Of a DNA stretch of 64,000 nucleotides, positions 26,355 through 35,177 are shown piece after piece (within the stretch, counting starts at the first letter, position 1; each line of letters starts with the position of its first letter). The DNA lies in assembly GCA_964445115.1 (NCBI GenBank), contig CAYUJU010000008.1:12041-76040 (forward strand), given 5' to 3'. Below the pieces are notes generated by a model. The model saw nothing but the letters and a program-made list of their open reading frames with translations, was not told the origin of the DNA and searched no databases. Source of the stretch: CAIJXJ01 sp964445115 (GTDB lineage: Bacteria; Pseudomonadota; Gammaproteobacteria; Burkholderiales; Methylophilaceae). Both the position numbers and the translations under genes were made by a program.

Positions 26355-27541
26355 TTTTTCCAAGCAGAATCCACTTGATCGCCAACAACGTCATGGACAA
26401 TTTTCTCATACTGCCGCGCAAAAGCCTGCAGCCTATCAGGGAGCCGCTCTCGCGCACGGCGCATAAACTCTCGATCTATCTCTGGCCTGTAGTCCCCCTT
26501 AATCTTCAACAAGGCCTCTGACAATTGATCCGACCGATGAGAGTCAAAAAACATCACGCGCTCATGTGCCTGCTCCCGGTGCACCGGGATATCTGAAATG
26601 ACCAACATCTTGCCAAGCGACTTTGATTCTTCAACCGTGCTACTCCACCCTTCGAAGAGGGAGGGATTCACCACGGCCATGGCGTTGGCCATCAGCCCCA
26701 TCAAATCAGCATATGGCACCATACCAAGAGTGCGGAATTCATCTTCCACCCGTTCAGTCGCAACCAAACGCATCAAATATTCAGCGTGTTCTGGTTGACG
26801 ATGATCTCGGGGATTACCTGTAGCAATCACCGTCATCGGAGTGCCATTTTTTTTCAACAGACCCAATGCCCGTATCACAACCTCATGATTCTTATGTTTC
26901 CAGAATTGATTAGGCAAAAAGAAATAATTTTCTGGAACGTTATACTTTTCCATCAGGGAGTCGTGCGAAGGCATTTCAGCTAGTTGAGGCACCGAGGCCA
27001 CAAAGGGCAAAACATAAGCCCGCGCTGCTGCATCAGCCGAAATTTGCGCCAACCCTTCTCGGGCATGCTCACTGCTAAGCAATATCGCTGAGGCGTTGAG
27101 TACGACATTCCGATTTTCGCGCGCCCTGCTTTCAAGTTCTCCTGCAGAGAAAAATTCCGGGAAATATCGTTCCTGAAAATCGGGAATCCACACCAATGAG
27201 GGTATCTTCGCTCTTTTGCCGAGATAGCCCATGTGAGAGACAAGTTGGATATGTCTGGCCTTGAGATATCTTTCAAAAATGAAATCTCGCCCCAACCCGA
27301 GGGTCATAGCCCGCCTGACTTTCCAGCGCAAACCTTGCGAACCCGCCCAACTGTACAGCGATTTCTCCGCTGCCCCCAATGAGTCCAATATAGATGCGTC
27401 TGATGAAAACCCCGCAACAACGACAGGCTCGACAGAACAACTCGGCAACTTCCGCAGCGCTTCGAACAGGTTGCGAAAGTAATTCACCCCCCCCATCCAG
27501 CCACGGTCCCTGAAATTAAGCTGAAATGCAACGCGGATCAA
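26351..27541 (-). CDS. Family 4 glycosyltransferase
   Basis: The 396-residue protein begins at TTG 27541, which overlaps the epimerase stop (TTGA) and gives IRVAFQLNFRDRGWMGGVNYF, a normal first strand and acceptor loop; an ATG at 27562 would add residues that do not match the fold. The C-terminal half has FFLPNQFWKHKNHEVVIRAL and NPSLFEGWSSTVEESKSLGK, the GT-B donor motifs with the catalytic E-x7-E. A G8 tract at 27487-27494 encodes the Gly-Gly of WMGGV. Confidence 0.86.
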   Translation of the reverse strand: MIRVAFQLNFRDRGWMGGVNYFRNLFEALRKLPSCSVEPVVVAGFSSDASILDSLGAAEKSLYSWAGSQGLRWKVRRAMTLGLGRDFIFERYLKARHIQLVSHMGYLGKRAKIPSLVWIPDFQERYFPEFFSAGELESRARENRNVVLNASAILLSSEHAREGLAQISADAAARAYVLPFVASVPQLAEMPSHDSLMEKYNVPENYFFLPNQFWKHKNHEVVIRALGLLKKNGTPMTVIATGNPRDHRQPEHAEYLMRLVATERVEDEFRTLGMVPYADLMGLMANAMAVVNPSLFEGWSSTVEESKSLGKMLVISDIPVHREQAHERVMFFDSHRSDQLSEALLKIKGDYRPEIDREFMRRARERLPDRLQAFARQYEKIVHDVVGDQVDSAWKK

Positions 27542-28455
27542 TGCGCACCATTCCTGAACCATTCAGCGTATTCACGCACACCTTCTCGCCATGGTTTCTT
27601 GGGCTGCATACCCAGTCGTACAATATTCCCGATATCAGCCACATAGTGTTGAGGGTCACCGCTACGTGAGGATCCTGTGAATTCCGGCAAATCGCCACGA
27701 TGGAAGCAATCGAACAATTCGCTCAGGATTTCACGAACAGACACACCTTGCCCAGTACCGCCATTCACGATTAAGTAGGAGGTATCCACGGAGGCCCCCG
27801 CGGACATCAGCATTGAGGCAGCATCACTCACATGCAACCAATCCCTGGTCTCCGTACCATTACCGAAGAACGTGTTCTCGCCATTACTGATTTTCACGCA
27901 AGCATCCCATAGCAATTGCTTACGCAGACCAATCCCATAGACCGAAAACAAGCGAACAATCGCCACAGACAAACCGAAATTTTTCGCATAAGAAGTGCAC
28001 ATTTCCTCCGCAATTTTCTTATGCACCCCATAAGGCGACACGGGAACCAGCGGATCATCCTCAGCGATTGGCATTCGCGCCGCCACCCCGTACACACCAG
28101 CGCTTGAAGGGTATACGACACGCGCTTTACTAGCATGAAGCCGAGCAAATTCCAACACTGCAACGGTACTGTCCACCGTCCTCTGAAAATCCTGATATGG
28201 ATTTGTCACAGAAAATCCGACCGAGCCACTTCCTGCGCAATGAATAATGGCGTCAGGCGCCCCGGCATATGTCAACAGTGTGTCCATGGTGACATCTTCA
28301 GAATGCCACTCGGAAATCCCCCATTGGCGCCACTCGTCCCGTGCCCATGAACCGTGACCGATTCCAATGACCATCCATCCAGCCTGTGAAAACTGCCTTG
28401 CCACATGTCTACCGATAAAACCATATGCACCGGTGATCAGAACACGTTTAAGCAT
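27538..28455 (-). CDS. NAD-dependent sugar-nucleotide epimerase/reductase (extended SDR)
   Basis: The 305-residue protein starts at ATG 28455 with LKRVLITGAYGFIGRHVARQ. It has PSSAGVYG and SPYGVHKKIAEE, giving a YGVHK catalytic motif, and VYGIGLRKQLL near the substrate site. The family covers 4-epimerases, 4-reductases and 4,6-dehydratases; lack of a bulky C-terminal domain favours a reductase or epimerase. It overlaps neighbours at both ends. Confidence 0.82.
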   Translation of the reverse strand: MLKRVLITGAYGFIGRHVARQFSQAGWMVIGIGHGSWARDEWRQWGISEWHSEDVTMDTLLTYAGAPDAIIHCAGSGSVGFSVTNPYQDFQRTVDSTVAVLEFARLHASKARVVYPSSAGVYGVAARMPIAEDDPLVPVSPYGVHKKIAEEMCTSYAKNFGLSVAIVRLFSVYGIGLRKQLLWDACVKISNGENTFFGNGTETRDWLHVSDAASMLMSAGASVDTSYLIVNGGTGQGVSVREILSELFDCFHRGDLPEFTGSSRSGDPQHYVADIGNIVRLGMQPKKPWREGVREYAEWFRNGAH

Positions 28456-29266
28456 GGGATAACTTGCGCCCGACAAAAGTATAAAGGCGGCCTGGAGCCT
28501 TACTCAACGCACCAATCCACCCCAGCGCCACATCTGGAATAACAGAAGCTGGAAGGTGTAACTTTGAGGCAATACGACTTCGCAAGTTATCCAATGTATC
28601 AGGATAAAGATTGATGTTGGACTGGTATGGGTTTAACACGTGTGTCACCGTAATACCGCTCCCCCGGATTGCCAACAGGTATTCCTGAAGCAAAAAAGCA
28701 TGCTCTCCACCATAAAGATTGTGTAACGGGTGAGCCGCCAGGAAAGCATCCAAATCTTCTTGACGTGACACGACATGTTCACGCGTAGCCATAAATATGC
28801 CTCCTGGTTTCAGGACTCTGGCAATTTCACGACACAATTGATTCAGATCGTGCGCATGATGCAACACTTGTCGACAGTGCACCAAATCGAATGTGCAGTC
28901 CCCGAACGGAAGTTTTTCCCCCCATTCTTCGACCACCTCGATAGGCAGTTGCGCTTCCGCAGCCAACCTGCGAATCGCTCCTGCGCCAACAACCGAACTG
29001 GCATTTGGCTCCAAGGCAACGGTCATCCAACCATCCTTTGCCAAGGCGTATGCAGAAATTCCTATACCGGAACCGACATCAAGTGCTCGGCCAGTTTCGG
29101 TGGGCAGAAATGTGCGAACTGCCCGCCACTCCTCGCTCGACGCGTATCGCTCGGCGGCCGACAGTAGCGGATCGTCATAAAAGCATGCGCGGACAAGTGA
29201 CGCTTGGTCAGGCTGCTGTTTCAACCAGGTAACAGCCTCTTCCCAGGATAGCGATCTATCTTTCAT
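28448..29266 (-). CDS. SAM-dependent methyltransferase (type 11)
   Basis: The 272-residue protein shows ALDVGSGIGISAYALA (motif I), ALEPNASS (acidic end of strand 2), and DLVHCRQVLHHAHD with ARVLKPGGIFMATREH. An N-terminal helical extension of about 55 residues (WEEAVTWLKQQPDQ) precedes the fold. It is 98 bases downstream of the acyl-carrier-protein gene, so it may act on the acyl group made by the FkbH/ACP module or on a sugar. The intervening gap has a small inverted repeat GCTTGG-AA-CCAAGC at 29342-29355. Confidence 0.82.
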   Translation of the reverse strand: MKDRSLSWEEAVTWLKQQPDQASLVRACFYDDPLLSAAERYASSEEWRAVRTFLPTETGRALDVGSGIGISAYALAKDGWMTVALEPNASSVVGAGAIRRLAAEAQLPIEVVEEWGEKLPFGDCTFDLVHCRQVLHHAHDLNQLCREIARVLKPGGIFMATREHVVSRQEDLDAFLAAHPLHNLYGGEHAFLLQEYLLAIRGSGITVTHVLNPYQSNINLYPDTLDNLRSRIASKLHLPASVIPDVALGWIGALSKAPGRLYTFVGRKLSHA

Positions 29267-29364
29267 CTATCCCATTCCACAAATAAAACTGCATCCCCGA
29301 AAACCCGTGTGAAACTACATTTGAGCCTGAAACACTGTGCCGCTTGGAACCAAGCACCATGGCT

Positions 29365-29607
29365 CTAGCGACATTCTTCCGGAAACAGCTCTCGCAAATT
29401 CAAGCTGATCAGCTGAAAGCTGATCAACTGATCGACCTGGTCATCCCTGAAGCGAACACCAAACTCCTCTTCCAGAGCCAATACCAGATTCATATGCCTC
29501 AATGAGTCCCACTTCTCGATATTTCCTGGACTGGCCTCTTCACTGATTTGCAAAGGATCCATGCCGAAGACAGCACCCATGACATTACGTATTCTTTCAG
29601 CAAGCAT
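29365..29607 (-). CDS. Acyl carrier protein, dedicated
   Basis: The 80-residue acidic helical protein contains WDSLRHMNLVLALEEEFGV, with S35 of DSL as the phosphopantetheine attachment site. It is not the housekeeping AcpP, which has DSLDTVELVM-type sequence and sits in the fab cluster. Its ATG lies inside the end of the FkbH-like gene (11-base overlap) with GGAAG as ribosome site, tying the two proteins together. The likely role is to carry a short acyl unit such as glyceryl made by FkbH. AcpS encoded at 58661-59038 could prime it. Confidence 0.88.
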   Translation of the reverse strand: MLAERIRNVMGAVFGMDPLQISEEASPGNIEKWDSLRHMNLVLALEEEFGVRFRDDQVDQLISFQLISLNLRELFPEECR

Positions 29608-31339
29608 CTTCCATCACCTCGATATAATCAATTCCACTTTGCCGATAATCAGCAAGCACTAAATAATACTTACTCAAATCGGGTTCGGCCATGACTGTGT
29701 TAAAACCAAGCGATGGGTAGAAGCCCGATACCTGATCATTCTTTAGCGTACGACGATACTCCGCGCACAGCTTGTCAACCCCCATTTCTCGCAGCCTGAG
29801 CACCAAATGGTCGAACACGGCCTTCTCGACGTTTCTGCCGATCACCCGACAACTCATCAAGAAAGTGTCGACCCTGCCTTCCCTACCTCCGTCAGCCAGT
29901 TCCAAAATCAGAAGCCCGACGATTCCATAATCACCATAGCGGTCGGCAACAGTGAAACTCGCGACAAGAAAATTCTTGTTAGAAAGCATGCGTTCAATGT
30001 CAGCTTCGGTATAACGATTGGTCGTCAAATTGAACTGATTTGTTTTCTGAGTCAGTTGTGCCGCTCTTGAAACCAGAACCCCCGAGTTCCAGGATACGCA
30101 TACTCGCAATTCCAAAGACTGCAGATATTCGTCCAGATTGGAATACTTGGCCTTGGCACCATCCCGCGCTTGCTCTTCCTGATACATCTCCGTTTTACGC
30201 AAATCTTCCGATGTTGCGGAGAGCGCAAAAAATTCACGGGCGAGCCGCCGTACGGTTGCAGGATAATCGGATAGCGAATCAGGGACAGTCACACAAGCCA
30301 CCTGAGGCAGCTCATCTTTCACCAATCCTATTTCAAAAGGTGAATCATCGACAAATACAATACTGTCGAGCCCAAGATTCAGATCCTGAGCCAATTGGCG
30401 AATATTGGTCGCTTTATCCTGCCAGTTGATCTTTTTGGCAACAAAATCATTTCCGCGCAATATCATATCCGGATGTTCAGCTAGCACTTGGTCAACATCG
30501 GCAGGGTTATTCTTACTGCATAGCGCCAGCAAGACACCTCGCTTTCTAAATCCGCTGAGAGTTTGCTGCACTTCCCTGAAGATTCTTCCGACTCTGTTCG
30601 AGTCATTCATTTGAATCTGACGTTCGCCATCCTCGCCCAACACCCCGCCCCACAGCGTATTGTCACAATCGAGCACAAGCAGTTTCCGCATTTTTCCTGT
30701 TACAGAAAGAAAGGCAGGGGCCACATACTCCGCGTAGGATTTAAGGAAATCCAGGGTATATAACGCTTTGGACGATTGAAACTGACGAAAGTCAGCAGAT
30801 GCGTTCAAGCCAACCTGTGCCAGCACCGAATCCAGATTAACCGCTATCTGATGGGATGGCATCAGACGATCCAGGTGGGTATTCAATCGGCTGGAAATCT
30901 GCTGCAACACACCCGGCCGAAGTTCATCCATCGTGAATTGCAGCGCCGAGAATCGATTGAACAATACAAGTGGAATATCCTTCACGCTCTCGAAAACCAT
31001 CTCCATCTCACGCTCAACGCGCTCGACAATGGCATCCAGATCCTCTGGATTAAGAGCTTCGGCAGTGGCATGGAGGCCTTCGGTAAGATTTGCGGTTTCC
31101 CAAAAAATAACCGTTGCGTCTACGTCTCTGAATCGCATGCTATCCTGAACGATGTTGTCATAATCTCCGCAAATCACATAGGCATTGATACCTCGCTCGC
31201 GAAGAACAAATTCGAGGATTTCCTTAAGTTGATTTACAACAACATTGGACAGCAAAGCGACCCGGTACGGCTTTCCGCTCATGGACTTCTCCAGGTCACT
31301 GTTACGCGCCAGTATTTCCGAATACTTCAACGACTTCAT
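29597..31339 (-). CDS. FkbH-like HAD-IIIC family protein (acyl/glyceryl-ACP forming)
   Basis: The 580-residue protein has an N-terminal FkbH-type region, a HAD catalytic domain starting at about 217 with LVLDCDNTLWGG (D224 and D226 are the DxD pair), LCSKNNPADV and FVDDSPFEI, and a GNAT-like C-terminal region (about 430-560, ending YPSLGFNTV). In polyketide systems FkbH loads a glyceryl unit from 1,3-bisphosphoglycerate onto an ACP, the HAD domain removing the phosphate. Here it overlaps an ACP gene downstream and the MaoC-SDR gene upstream. The substrate in this locus is inferred, not shown. Confidence 0.86.
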   Translation of the reverse strand: MKSLKYSEILARNSDLEKSMSGKPYRVALLSNVVVNQLKEILEFVLRERGINAYVICGDYDNIVQDSMRFRDVDATVIFWETANLTEGLHATAEALNPEDLDAIVERVEREMEMVFESVKDIPLVLFNRFSALQFTMDELRPGVLQQISSRLNTHLDRLMPSHQIAVNLDSVLAQVGLNASADFRQFQSSKALYTLDFLKSYAEYVAPAFLSVTGKMRKLLVLDCDNTLWGGVLGEDGERQIQMNDSNRVGRIFREVQQTLSGFRKRGVLLALCSKNNPADVDQVLAEHPDMILRGNDFVAKKINWQDKATNIRQLAQDLNLGLDSIVFVDDSPFEIGLVKDELPQVACVTVPDSLSDYPATVRRLAREFFALSATSEDLRKTEMYQEEQARDGAKAKYSNLDEYLQSLELRVCVSWNSGVLVSRAAQLTQKTNQFNLTTNRYTEADIERMLSNKNFLVASFTVADRYGDYGIVGLLILELADGGREGRVDTFLMSCRVIGRNVEKAVFDHLVLRLREMGVDKLCAEYRRTLKNDQVSGFYPSLGFNTVMAEPDLSKYYLVLADYRQSGIDYIEVMEDAC

Positions 31340-32517
31340 AGCATCACTTGGCCGCCGTTCACACGAACAACTTCCCCCGTGATGAAATCGGCACGCTCTG
31401 AAGCGAGGAAGGCGACGGCACCCGCGACGTCCTCAGGCTTTGCCAAGCGGCGCAATGGTGTTTGGGCTGCGGTCAGGAGTCTAACTCGTTCCGGAATATC
31501 TGCAATTTGCTCGGTATCCGTCATCCCTGGAGAAACAATATTGACCAGGACCCCCTTTGGCGCGAGTTCCATCGCAAGGGAACGTCCAAATCCAACCAAA
31601 GCAGATTTGGCTGTGATGTAGGGCATCCAGTCTACAGAAGGGGTCTCGGCCGCCTGTGACCCAATCAGGATAATTTTTCCATACCCTTGCTCAGTCATCA
31701 CTGGAACGATAAATCGTGCCAGCAGATACGACCCCCGTATACTCATATCCAGGTGATTTTCGAAATCCTGCCAGCAAAGCTTGGAAAAACTGGTGGCTAC
31801 GATTTTAGCAGTCGCACAATTAACCAGAACGCTAACGGTTCCCAACTTCCTTATTACCTGATCCAACATTGCCGCAACTTGATTTTCGTCACAAATATTG
31901 GCCCCGACCGCCATGGCACTTTGACCTTTTGTGGAGACTTCCTCACAAACCTGCCTTGCAGCATCGGGATTACTGAAATAATGCACGGCCACATCGAATC
32001 CATCGCTGGCCAGTGTTCGGCATATCGCCGAGCCAATCCCTCCGGACCCCCCGATAACAAGCGCTACCTTTTTCTTGACAGACACCTCTGCAACCACAGG
32101 CACCTCTTGTTCTACAACCTTGACTTTAGCGATGCCCGCCGTCACTTTTTGCCGGTGCTGATTGAAAATATCAGTTTGCAGTTCCAGAATCTGCATGCGT
32201 TCATCTTTTTTCAATACTTCAGCGCGTATGGTAAGTCGGTCACCGACACGGACTGGAAGCAGGAACTCAAGGTTCTGGGCGAACCATAGCGCCCCATCAC
32301 CAGGCAGTTTGGTCCCAATAATGGTAGATATGAAGGAGGCGCCAAGCATGCCGTGTGCAACCGGTTTTTTATAACTAGTCCTTGCCGCGTACCCTGCATC
32401 CACATGCAAACGATTATCATCGCCCGTCAACTCAACGAAACGCTCAATATCCTGCTTGGTTACGGCATGCTCGAGTTCCGCAATGTCGCCAACCTGAATT
32501 TCATCGAATCTGCTCAT
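31336..32517 (-). CDS. MaoC-like hydratase fused to SDR ketoreductase
   Basis: The 393-residue fusion has an N-terminal hot-dog MaoC domain (about 1-135) with the hydratase dyad D33...H38 in TGDDNRLH and GMLGASF, then an SDR domain (about 150-393) with VIGGSGGIGSA and the triad S287, Y300, K304 (YITAK). Both halves retain catalytic residues. Expected reactions are (R)-specific hydration of an enoyl thioester and NAD(P)H reduction of a 3-keto thioester, giving a 3-hydroxyacyl thioester. It overlaps the FkbH-like gene by 4 bases, which points to acyl units carried by the neighbouring ACP. A sugar substrate for the SDR half remains possible. Confidence 0.85.
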   Translation of the reverse strand: MSRFDEIQVGDIAELEHAVTKQDIERFVELTGDDNRLHVDAGYAARTSYKKPVAHGMLGASFISTIIGTKLPGDGALWFAQNLEFLLPVRVGDRLTIRAEVLKKDERMQILELQTDIFNQHRQKVTAGIAKVKVVEQEVPVVAEVSVKKKVALVIGGSGGIGSAICRTLASDGFDVAVHYFSNPDAARQVCEEVSTKGQSAMAVGANICDENQVAAMLDQVIRKLGTVSVLVNCATAKIVATSFSKLCWQDFENHLDMSIRGSYLLARFIVPVMTEQGYGKIILIGSQAAETPSVDWMPYITAKSALVGFGRSLAMELAPKGVLVNIVSPGMTDTEQIADIPERVRLLTAAQTPLRRLAKPEDVAGAVAFLASERADFITGEVVRVNGGQVML

Positions 32518-32519
32518 GA

Positions 32520-33425
32520 CTACCTCACCAGTGCACAGTAGTTGATCGTTATGCGACGGCTCTCTGCTTCGCTAACCGTCATGTTCTCCACAGGGAGAGG
32601 CAGTTCTTTTTCAATCACCAACCCACTCGATAAAATCAGTTCCCTGATTTGGTCTACAGAATCAAATTGGTAAACATGATCGATCGCGGGACAATTGGCG
32701 CAAGTGGAGATAAATCCCATCCCACCAGGTGCCAGCATCTGCTTTAACCGGACAAGAAGCGTATCTGGCTGATTTACATGCTCCAACACTTCACCCATGG
32801 TAATAAAATCGAATTGCTTGCCCAACTCCGTCTTGAGGATATCCCCGAGGACAAATCGAACAATGTGACTTTCAGGCAACGAATGCTCAATCATGGCTTG
32901 AGCCAATTTTAAAGAGGTTGGACTAATATCAACAGCCACGGCATCTTTGATGCGTATTCCCGAATCCAACGCCTTCTCAAGAAACAGCCCGTGCCCAGGG
33001 CCGATTTCAAGATAATCCTCTATCTGATTCGCACGTTCCTTGATAGCAGCGCTAAAAAAGGAAAAAATCTCGTAGTGTGTCCCCCAGAGGAACTGCGAAA
33101 TACCCAAACCCACCATGTAGGAAAGCATCTCGTTTTCGCTTGAATAAACTGACTCGTTTGCTTGCTCGCTCGATGCAACCGGATATCGCCCGGTCCGCAT
33201 GAAGTCTACTTGGCAGCGGAGCATATTCCCACACATTTTCAGATAAGCCTCCACGACATAATCAATAGATATGCCACGTGACTGAAGGAAATCTCCATAG
33301 TGGGACGCGAATTCGTCAGCCTCTCGAAAAAAGGCCGGGGCTTGTTGGGCTAGATAAGTCGATAACCGCTTCTTCTGTAGCGGGGACTTCGCATAAATGC
33401 GTTCGACAAAATCCATAAATTGCAT
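32520..33425 (-). CDS. SAM-dependent methyltransferase
   Basis: The 301-residue protein starts at ATG 33425 (a GTG two codons earlier is also in frame). An N-terminal helical domain (about 1-130) precedes the SAM fold: YLEIGPGHGLFLEKAL (motif I), AVDISPTSLKLAQ, and FITMGEVLEHVNQPDT. It ends 2 bases before the MaoC-SDR gene, so it is the first gene of the FkbH/ACP set or its immediate neighbour. O-methylation of an acyl or sugar hydroxyl is a reasonable inference. The 137-bp upstream gap to the acyltransferase holds nothing I recognise. Confidence 0.84.
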   Translation of the reverse strand: MQFMDFVERIYAKSPLQKKRLSTYLAQQAPAFFREADEFASHYGDFLQSRGISIDYVVEAYLKMCGNMLRCQVDFMRTGRYPVASSEQANESVYSSENEMLSYMVGLGISQFLWGTHYEIFSFFSAAIKERANQIEDYLEIGPGHGLFLEKALDSGIRIKDAVAVDISPTSLKLAQAMIEHSLPESHIVRFVLGDILKTELGKQFDFITMGEVLEHVNQPDTLLVRLKQMLAPGGMGFISTCANCPAIDHVYQFDSVDQIRELILSSGLVIEKELPLPVENMTVSEAESRRITINYCALVR

Positions 33426-33562
33426 AGTCACTTCACACCCAACTTTAAAAGATAATCAATGCAGACCATGCCGCACGACGATGAGATGGAACAACACTCA
33501 CTCCAGGTTATCAGGAGTTTCTGGGAACCTTGATTGCCAGAACATCATGCCTTGCAGCCGAA

Positions 33563-34171
33563 TTATTTTTTCAAACTGGCCAATTGTCTTGCCGGGTTAC
33601 CCAGCATCAGTGAAAATGGCGGGACATCACTCATGACCACGCTTCCGGCAGAGATGACCGCCCCTTCTCCAATGGTAACTCCCCTCAAAATACTTACGTT
33701 AGGGTATATCGCCACATAGTCCTGAATAACAATTGGTGCGGTTGGAATATCCCCCTTCTCTTTCGGATGTCCAACGGTCAGAATTTTCTCGATTGACGCC
33801 GCTCTGACGAGATAATCGGTTTCATGGGCGAAATCTACAATATTCACGTTATGCGCTATCGCCACATGGTCTCCGATCACAATCTTTTCACCAGACCAGA
33901 TTTTTGTTCCTTCACCGATATAGCATAGATCTCCAAGCTGGATTTCTCCGCCATACGGAAAAACCAGTAACTCCCCACGAATTCTGGCATTATTACCAAT
34001 GCGGATTTTCGACTTATCCTGCTGCATATTGACCACAGTAGCTTGTTTGAAGAACCTGCCTCCGAGCCCCATGGTCACTGCTGATGCGCATTGATAATTA
34101 ACAGCAACCTCATTAAAGGCCGCAATCACCCTGGCAATGTAACTAATAATCCTAATCAGAAAATCTCGCAT
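33563..34171 (-). CDS. Left-handed beta-helix (hexapeptide repeat) acyltransferase
   Basis: The 202-residue protein has hexapeptide turns (IRIGNNARIRGELLVF, IQLGDLCYIGEGTKI, IVIGDHVAIAHNVNI) and a C-terminal coil VTIGEGAVISAGSVVMSD followed by GNPARQL, typical of WcaF/LacA-like O- or N-acyltransferases. H106 in AIAHNVNI and H117 in DFAHETD fit active-site positions. It could acetylate a sugar, or transfer the acyl unit from the ACP/FkbH module next to it. A GTAGGGG ribosome site precedes the ATG. Confidence 0.86.
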   Translation of the reverse strand: MRDFLIRIISYIARVIAAFNEVAVNYQCASAVTMGLGGRFFKQATVVNMQQDKSKIRIGNNARIRGELLVFPYGGEIQLGDLCYIGEGTKIWSGEKIVIGDHVAIAHNVNIVDFAHETDYLVRAASIEKILTVGHPKEKGDIPTAPIVIQDYVAIYPNVSILRGVTIGEGAVISAGSVVMSDVPPFSLMLGNPARQLASLKK

Positions 34172-34238
34172 ACCCCTACATCCCCGATTTCATTTGACTT
34201 GTGTACGAATGAGCTACCCGGCGAGCCTCGCAAAACAC

Positions 34239-35156
34239 CTACCGCCCAATCGCTCGTAACAGCCTTTTGAATACCCGCTGGAATATACCTTCTTTCATAA
34301 CTGCAGCTACAAGATATTTCCTGACACGATCGAATTCTTCTGCAGAGGCCTGGACAGCCTCTGGAAACTTCCCAACTCGGAACTGGGACGTGGGCTGAGA
34401 TAAGCGGGCGCCACCCTCAGAAGACTTGCAATTTGTCCCATCCTCACCGAAACCTTTATTCTCGACCAGACTTTTAGCAGGAAAAAGTACCAGTCCGTTG
34501 TTCATGAAAACACTCAAATACCAACGTATACCCCATGCATCAATTTTTCCGGCCCTAACAGACTCAAGCATTTCGAAGCATGGATAGCCACAATCGAAAT
34601 CAAATCGAAGCCTTAACGCAGGATCATTGAGAAGATCGTGATATCCATGCATTTCACTATCAAATCTCTTCCATGCGCGGTCCCATGTTGCCCAACCCCA
34701 CGTCGTCGTTATCGGCAGAAAAAATGCATCCGAATCAGAATTCAATTCAACTGGAAACATATGGCCGGACACTTGCATGACTCTCGAATCATCAGCATAT
34801 TTATTCAAGGCGACATTCATGTATTCAAGGAAGTGTGAAGACACCAGGAGGTCGTCCTCGAGCACGACGACCCGCCCATGCTCTTTGCATAAACGAGTCA
34901 CACCATCAATGATGGACTTTGCCAACCCCCAGTTCCTGTCCCGCTCAACAATATTGACCGTCCTGAAACCTCCCACAGACTTGATGAAATCTCTGACTCC
35001 ACGAACCGCCGTCTCCGAATCAGGATGTTTAGGCCCATCAGAGAAAATGAACAAATCGCTTTCTGCTGCCAATTTGTTTTTTTGTAGCGCAAGGACAGTT
35101 TCCCTGACATGCCGGGGGCGGTTGTAAACAAAAAGTGCGATGGGCGCTGTATTCAT
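34239..35156 (-). CDS. Glycosyltransferase, GT-A fold (family 2/GNT-I-like)
   Basis: The 305-residue protein begins IALFVYNRPRHVRETVLAL, with FIFSDGPKHPDS and VVVLEDDLLVSSHFLEYMN, where LEDDL supplies the metal-binding acidic pair. TTTWGWATWDRAWKRF near the middle is typical of this subgroup of O-antigen/haemolysin-like transferases. AGGAT precedes the ATG. A 67-bp gap follows to the acyltransferase. The donor sugar is not predictable. Confidence 0.84.
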   Translation of the reverse strand: MNTAPIALFVYNRPRHVRETVLALQKNKLAAESDLFIFSDGPKHPDSETAVRGVRDFIKSVGGFRTVNIVERDRNWGLAKSIIDGVTRLCKEHGRVVVLEDDLLVSSHFLEYMNVALNKYADDSRVMQVSGHMFPVELNSDSDAFFLPITTTWGWATWDRAWKRFDSEMHGYHDLLNDPALRLRFDFDCGYPCFEMLESVRAGKIDAWGIRWYLSVFMNNGLVLFPAKSLVENKGFGEDGTNCKSSEGGARLSQPTSQFRVGKFPEAVQASAEEFDRVRKYLVAAVMKEGIFQRVFKRLLRAIGR

Positions 35157-35177
35157 ATCCTATCTCGACAACCGGAT

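Noticed and set aside
29342..29355. GCTTGG-AA-CCAAGC inverted repeat between the ACP and methyltransferase genes as a terminator
   Set aside because: The loop is too small for a stable hairpin and no T-run follows; noted only in the neighbouring gene's entry.
29597..31339. FkbH-like gene as a sign of a polyketide cluster
   Set aside because: No PKS or NRPS modules are present; all neighbours are glycan genes.
33426..33562. Gap before the 32520 methyltransferase as a hidden small gene
   Set aside because: No frame with a ribosome site or family features was seen.
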